Assembly (NCBI RefSeq): GCF_900215325.1
Contig: NZ_OCMS01000002.1
Coordinates: 186,001-250,000 of the forward strand
DNA from: Fibrobacter sp. UWB16
Lineage (GTDB): Bacteria > Fibrobacterota > Fibrobacteria > Fibrobacterales > Fibrobacteraceae
DNA: 64,000 bases
Reading direction: 5' to 3'
The position numbers were made by a program, and so were the translations under genes. Below, piece after piece: positions 59,970 to 64,000 of this stretch (position 1 is the stretch's first letter; each line of letters starts with the position of its first letter). The notes beneath the pieces are model-generated. The model saw only the letters and a list, made by a program, of their open reading frames with translations. It did no database searches and had not been told where the DNA came from.

Positions 59970-61058
59970 ATGGAACAATTTGAAACAGAAATTTATCTGC
60001 GTTACAAGCAAATTATTGAATCGCAAAAGGCGTGCTCCTTTACATGTCATCCCGGATTAGTTCCGGGATCTCCATTTCTTTGCAAAACTGAATTGTCATC
60101 CTGGAGGGCTCTGCCCGATAGGATCCAGGGCGATTCCTGTGCAGTCCCTCGCCGTGTTTACATGGCGGATTTGCTGGACCGTTATGATGTTTTTTGCTTT
60201 GACGGCTACGGCACACTCTACAATCGCGATAGATTTGTTTATCCCGGCGCTATGGAATGGTTCCAGATGCTTCGCCGTGCTGGTAAAATCCTCCGCTTGG
60301 TGACAAATGCCGCTTCCGATGTGGATGGCGTCTTGGCTCGTGCTGCAGAAAAGCGTGGCTTTGACTTTTCGACGGAAGAAACGATTTCGTCGGGAAGCTT
60401 GCTGCCGAAACTCGTGGAACGTCTGCGTTCGGGTATCGCGAAAAATACGGCTGCCGGAATTGTGAACGAAACTGCGGGTGGAATTTTCGCGAAACCGCTT
60501 GAATTGCGCGAAGTCTATTACATTGGCCGCGAGACTGGCAAGAATGTTTTGGAAGCCTGCGGAATTACTGCAGTTGCGATGGATGCAGAACCTGCCGAGC
60601 CGATAGTCGCGATTTCTTCGGCAAAAGATACGCCAGAAACTTATGCGCGTGCGGTCAAGATTTTGCAGAAGCCGGGTGCAATCCTTCTTGTGCTGAATTC
60701 GGATGCTTGGGCTCCGAAAGCCCCTGATGAAAATGGCGAGACTGAACGCGAGCCTGTTTCGGGCGCACTCTCGGAACGTTTGCGCCGTGATTCCATGTGC
60801 GACGCTAATGGGGGAATGGGTTGCGAAACTTATTACTTGGGCAAGCCTTTCCCGCAAATTTGGGAACGTGTTAAAGCATCGATCCCGGCGGGCTCTCGCG
60901 TGCTGATGATTGGCGATACGCTTGGAACGGACGTGTATGGTGCGAAAATTGCGGGCTTTGATTCGGCGCTTGTTGTCGGTCGAAATGTTCCTGCCGCAGA
61001 ATTAGATGCAGATGAAGCTGCGCTTGGAATCCGCCCGGATTATTATTTGGAACCGTAA
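59970..61058 (+). CDS. HAD-superfamily phosphatase (subfamily IIA, NagD-like) with repeat-derived N-terminal segment
   Basis: A HAD hydrolase with motif I FCFDGYGTLYN (Asp nucleophile region; the second Asp of DxD is Tyr in this reading, DGYG), motif II LVTNAAS, and C-terminal motifs LGKPFPQIWERV and MIGDTLGTDVYGAKIAGFDSALV. This is the NagD/IIA arrangement acting on small phosphate esters. From ATG 59970 the protein has 362 residues, but residues about 20-62 are encoded by two palindromic repeats (60046-60129). MADLLDRYDVF at 60162 is an alternative start that would exclude them; a weaker ribosome site there makes the choice uncertain. Confidence 0.82.
   Translation: MEQFETEIYLRYKQIIESQKACSFTCHPGLVPGSPFLCKTELSSWRALPDRIQGDSCAVPRRVYMADLLDRYDVFCFDGYGTLYNRDRFVYPGAMEWFQMLRRAGKILRLVTNAASDVDGVLARAAEKRGFDFSTEETISSGSLLPKLVERLRSGIAKNTAAGIVNETAGGIFAKPLELREVYYIGRETGKNVLEACGITAVAMDAEPAEPIVAISSAKDTPETYARAVKILQKPGAILLVLNSDAWAPKAPDENGETEREPVSGALSERLRRDSMCDANGGMGCETYYLGKPFPQIWERVKASIPAGSRVLMIGDTLGTDVYGAKIAGFDSALVVGRNVPAAELDADEAALGIRPDYYLEP
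60046..60129 (+). repeat. Two palindromic repeats inside the HAD reading frame
   Basis: 60046-60069 is a single-stem unit (GTC, ATCCCGG, attagtt, CCGGGAT). 60095-60129 is a REP-like unit of the GGA/GAT subtype (ATCCT, gga, GGGC-TCT-GCCC, gat, AGGAT, CCAGG). Both are open in the HAD frame. Confidence 0.88.
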
Positions 61059-61082
61059 AATAAAAGAACCAAGCTTGCGCAT

Positions 61083-63221
61083 TTATTTTATCACAAAAAA
61101 TTCGCCCATCGTTTCTTTATAGATGTTTCCGTAATTTTTTACGTTATACAGTTGTACGTGAGAACCTGAAATCTTACTTGCAATCTCGATATACATATCT
61201 CTTAAGGAGGCGTCGGGCGCTTCATTCAATAGCTCCGTAAAGCCACGAGTAAAACTGTTAGTCAAGTAGACTCCCATTTCTTCGTTTCGTTCATCGGCCT
61301 TGCTTGTTTCATAAGGTGATGCCGCAGTCAAAAAAATGATACCAGGGAGCTTTGCTTGTTCCGCTGTTTCTCCGAGACCTCCACTATAGCAGGCTTCTAC
61401 GGCAACTAGTACCTTGCGGTGCGGAATCTGTTTTATCAGAGAAATAATCTGTTCGTAACTGATTTTATTTTTGCCATATTCCAAATAACCAGGAATTCCG
61501 TGTCCACTCCAGAATACAAAAACATTGTCAGTTGATTTGGCCTGAATTACCTTGGGTAAACTTTTGCTTGATTTCCCTGTTAGAACATCCTTCATTTTTT
61601 GTGGATCAAGTGAACTTAATTTGTAATCAATCACGTTGGGCTCATACACGTTGCCGCCATCTAAGCGGACAAATAATTCTCCGGGGTAGGGGTTCTGTTC
61701 ATGATTCACAAGATCGTCTTCGGCAATCACGATAATGTGGTCATCATCGTAACCCATTTTTTTGAGTTTTTGGTAAAAGGCAAAGATGTCTGCTTGGAAA
61801 CGGTAATTCGCCCAGCCAGAAGATGCCGCCACCAAAAGCGCCCAGCGTTTTGAAACATCTGCATAAGAAATATTCGTATCCGCATTATTGAAAAAACTCG
61901 TATCCACATTGGCTTTAAAAATTTCCAGCCAATTGTCCTGCGGATTCACCGAATGCTTTGAATTATCGTTGCTGGTAAAATCATTTGTCACATATTTATG
62001 ATTAGCAATATTCCACCCACGATATACGGAACCGCTTACGCTGTTGTCCCTATTTTGGAAAGTCCATGAACTTGACACACCCGCTAAATCAGGCAAGTGG
62101 CCGTTTTGCAGCGCCAAGAAGTTTTCCTGCATTCCTGCAACCATCCAATCGCCACCGACACCATCTCTTCCTTCTAGCACCGCTCTAATGGATTCGTTCA
62201 ACTCTAGACCCGACGAAATGGAATAAGAAGCTGCATATGCTAAGATATACAGGGCGTCAAAGAAATGAGCCTCGCCATTGAGGATTCCTTCGTTGAAGTG
62301 TTCATGATAAGCTTGAGCAAAACCCGATTCGGGCCTTGCATATAAATCAAAACCACGGTAAAAATCATAGTGAAGTTTATTCACGATAGAATCTGAGACG
62401 AAGTTGCTGGAACATATCATGCGAATTCCTCCGTGTGAATCCACATTTTGTCGATATAGTTCATCATCGAGGGCTAGTGCCATTTTGTCATTGTAAGGCT
62501 CGAACAGCAGAACGCTGTACTGGTTTTTACGGTCCAGATATTTTTGCACAAGCGTTCTCAATTCAGTCTCGTCATTATAAAGGAAAATCCTATCAATTTT
62601 CAAGTCAAATTCTTCGGCCATAAAGCCAAGCCAGTCCACATAAGAACTGACAAGGTTCCCGTTCAATTCGCTAGAGGGCGCCAAAAGAGTAAGCTCTATT
62701 TTTTCTGCAAACGCACCTATTGAAAAGCTCGCCAAATGCGAGAATGCCGATTCTATCAGCATAAAATCATTTTCGACTAAGTTCCACAGGTTCGGCATAT
62801 TGGCAAAGGTTCGCTGGTATTCCACATTCGAGGACTTCGGTGATAGAATCGGTTTTGTACTTTGTTTCAAAAGTTCCGCCATGCGGTACGCCTTGTCCGA
62901 TTGCGTAGGGCCAACAATGGCCACATAGTCCGTGTCGTGCGCAATCTTTTCCATGTAGGAGTCGATATCGGCATCATCCTGGTTTTTAAATTCCAGCTGT
63001 AGTTTTACTTTTTGGTCAAGTCCAGCCTGAGCTTTGTCAATATTTTCCAAAGCCCACTTGGCGCAGCGTTTCCAGCGGGGCATTTCAGAAGTCGTAGCCA
63101 TGACGGCGACTTTAAACTTTTGCGTATTGACATCGGACTTGGCCGAGGATGAATTGTCGGAGCACGCACAAAGACAAAGCAATGTAACAAACAATAACGA
63201 AAGAAGACTATTTCTTGGCAT
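61083..63221 (-). CDS. Lipoprotein fusing a periplasmic-binding-protein domain to a legumain-like (C13) protease domain
   Basis: A 712-residue lipoprotein (lipobox LCAC, Cys20; start ATG 63221). Residues about 35-380 look like a type I periplasmic ligand-binding domain (KVAVMATTSEMPRW, YVAIVGPTQSDKAYRMAELL, KPILSPKSSNVEYQ). Residues about 460-712 match peptidase C13, the legumain family: WALLVAASSGWANYRFQAD, LKKMGYDDDHIIVIAEDD, NPYPGELF, VFVFWSGHG (His574) and VLVAVEACYSGG (Cys611) give the catalytic dyad. Legumains cleave after Asn, but specificity here is unknown. The start overlaps the upstream BMP-type gene by 14 bp. Confidence 0.85.
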   Translation of the reverse strand: MPRNSLLSLLFVTLLCLCACSDNSSSAKSDVNTQKFKVAVMATTSEMPRWKRCAKWALENIDKAQAGLDQKVKLQLEFKNQDDADIDSYMEKIAHDTDYVAIVGPTQSDKAYRMAELLKQSTKPILSPKSSNVEYQRTFANMPNLWNLVENDFMLIESAFSHLASFSIGAFAEKIELTLLAPSSELNGNLVSSYVDWLGFMAEEFDLKIDRIFLYNDETELRTLVQKYLDRKNQYSVLLFEPYNDKMALALDDELYRQNVDSHGGIRMICSSNFVSDSIVNKLHYDFYRGFDLYARPESGFAQAYHEHFNEGILNGEAHFFDALYILAYAASYSISSGLELNESIRAVLEGRDGVGGDWMVAGMQENFLALQNGHLPDLAGVSSSWTFQNRDNSVSGSVYRGWNIANHKYVTNDFTSNDNSKHSVNPQDNWLEIFKANVDTSFFNNADTNISYADVSKRWALLVAASSGWANYRFQADIFAFYQKLKKMGYDDDHIIVIAEDDLVNHEQNPYPGELFVRLDGGNVYEPNVIDYKLSSLDPQKMKDVLTGKSSKSLPKVIQAKSTDNVFVFWSGHGIPGYLEYGKNKISYEQIISLIKQIPHRKVLVAVEACYSGGLGETAEQAKLPGIIFLTAASPYETSKADERNEEMGVYLTNSFTRGFTELLNEAPDASLRDMYIEIASKISGSHVQLYNVKNYGNIYKETMGEFFVIK

Positions 63222-64000
63222 GGCGAGCCTCCTCGCTAACAGCTTCATCATAATACTTGTCATGGCGGGCTTCAAAGTTTTTCGTATCGCCAAAATTTTT
63301 GTTGAATACAATCGCCGTGGCGCCATCCCCCAGGCCCAAAGAACGGAAACGTGGCCATTCCTTACCCGAAAGCCATTCTTCCAGATAGCGCACCACGATT
63401 TCCTTGATGGAAATCGTCAGCGTAAAAGGCACCTTGGGCAAAACCCCGCTCTGGTCAACATCCATTCCAATCATGAAATGACCCGTATTCGGTAAATCAA
63501 TCATTGCACGGCGCGCCCCCTTGATGGCTCCCCCTAGCAGCGGAAATATGGCTGAAGGTCTATCAGCGTCTAGAAAAAAATTCAGGACCGAGTATGTTGC
63601 CATGTAGGCGAATTCGATGTTGTTAAAAGCTGCTTCGTCATTTTCTGTTTCTGACACATAAACCAGCTGTAGCGAATCTTTCACCGTCTTATGTGCTTCA
63701 TAACCTTTCTTAAAGCCGTTTATGGATGTTTCGAGGGTCGCAAATCCAGGAGCCGCCGCCAAAATGAGACATGGGTTTATGCCTAAAATCGCACCGGACA
63801 AGTAACTAGCCCCGTAGCGGTCGATAGAAAAGGAATAGACGTTTTGCGGGAGTTTCGCAGAATCGGCTTCAAATAGTAAGATTTTGTTTCCATCCCCCGT
63901 AAAGTGGGCGTTGAGCTTTTGCGCTAACCCCATGTATTCCGAAGAAGCTAATATGAGCAGCGAGGAATCTGTATCGGCATTTTTTTTGAGCCACGATTTT
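63208..64000 (-). CDS. BMP-family periplasmic binding protein (partial, runs off the window)
   Basis: The reading frame is open from 63208 to the right edge (at least 263 codons), so the N-terminus is missing. YSFSIDRYGASYLSGAILG, NGFKKGYEAHK and FPLLGGAIKGARRAMID are typical of the BMP/Med (PnrA, TmpC) family of nucleoside-binding lipoproteins, as is FMIGMDVDQSG. LILASSEYMGLAQ lies close to the edge. An ATG at 63933 is internal, since family-like sequence continues upstream of it. It is co-transcribed with the C13 fusion gene, and both contain ligand-binding folds. Confidence 0.8.
   Translation of the reverse strand, partial: KSWLKKNADTDSSLLILASSEYMGLAQKLNAHFTGDGNKILLFEADSAKLPQNVYSFSIDRYGASYLSGAILGINPCLILAAAPGFATLETSINGFKKGYEAHKTVKDSLQLVYVSETENDEAAFNNIEFAYMATYSVLNFFLDADRPSAIFPLLGGAIKGARRAMIDLPNTGHFMIGMDVDQSGVLPKVPFTLTISIKEIVVRYLEEWLSGKEWPRFRSLGLGDGATAIVFNKNFGDTKNFEARHDKYYDEAVSEEARHAKK

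Overview
The window looks like chromosomal DNA of a Fibrobacter species (phylum Fibrobacterota). The evidence is a fibro-slime domain lipoprotein, a TIGR02147-family regulator next to a lipoprotein, many lipoproteins and outer-membrane barrel-like proteins, a PorV-like protein, a secreted protein with a type IX secretion-like tail, and tens of short palindromic repeats. Gene density is high and most genes are housekeeping or envelope genes. No prophage, insertion sequence, CRISPR array or rRNA operon was seen; one tRNA gene (tRNA-Gln, anticodon CTG) was found.

Layout. 1-4.6 kb: start of a membrane protein, rsmI, a lipoprotein, an LpxH-like hydrolase, two unknown proteins and an alpha/beta-hydrolase-like protein that lacks its nucleophile. 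4.6-5.5 kb: a palindromic repeat array, two strong hairpins and four GTGTTC motifs ahead of the TIGR02147 regulator/lipoprotein pair (5.5-7.7 kb). 7.8-11.5 kb: tRNA-Gln, an RNA m5C methyltransferase, trxA, hisF, tldD. 12.1-19 kb: a one-strand cluster of two paralogous nucleotidyltransferases, a secreted protein, a 53-residue peptide with a leader-like N-terminus, an HPr-kinase-like protein, an S26-type peptidase, a PqqD-like protein and an ABC exporter. It looks like a peptide modification and export (RiPP-like) locus of a kind I do not recognise as described. 19.2-24.6 kb: clpB behind a textbook sigma-54 promoter, a barrel-like protein, hisC and hisN. 24.9-31.8 kb: comEC, a metzincin lipoprotein, a DUF4416 protein, a lipoprotein and a barrel-like protein. 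31.8-37.4 kb: a Xer recombinase divergent from a five-gene envelope operon (PorV-like protein, tail-anchored STAS protein, degenerate M23 protein, lipoprotein, Nudix hydrolase). 37.4-41 kb: a fibro-slime lipoprotein and an Rpn-type nuclease. 41.4-48.7 kb: rimP-nusA-infB-rbfA-truB-ribF behind a possible three-way-junction leader. 48.7-58 kb, minus strand: a flavin-binding protein, a large SNF2 helicase, and an RND/MMPL exporter with an LTA-synthase-like enzyme. 58-64 kb: aspartoacylase, an unknown protein, a HAD phosphatase, then on the minus strand a lipoprotein joining a periplasmic-binding-protein domain to a legumain-type (C13) protease domain, preceded by a BMP-type binding protein that runs off the window.

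Two signals cut across the genes. First, the dispersed repeats are one covarying hairpin design: GTC, a 5-bp stem, GA, a variable but self-complementary inner hairpin, GA, the matching 5-bp stem, CCAGT. Stem sequences differ between copies yet stay paired, as in REP/BIME elements. Second, copies lie in frame inside truB and inside the N-terminal reading frame of the HAD gene, adding about 45-50 and about 43 codons without breaking either frame.
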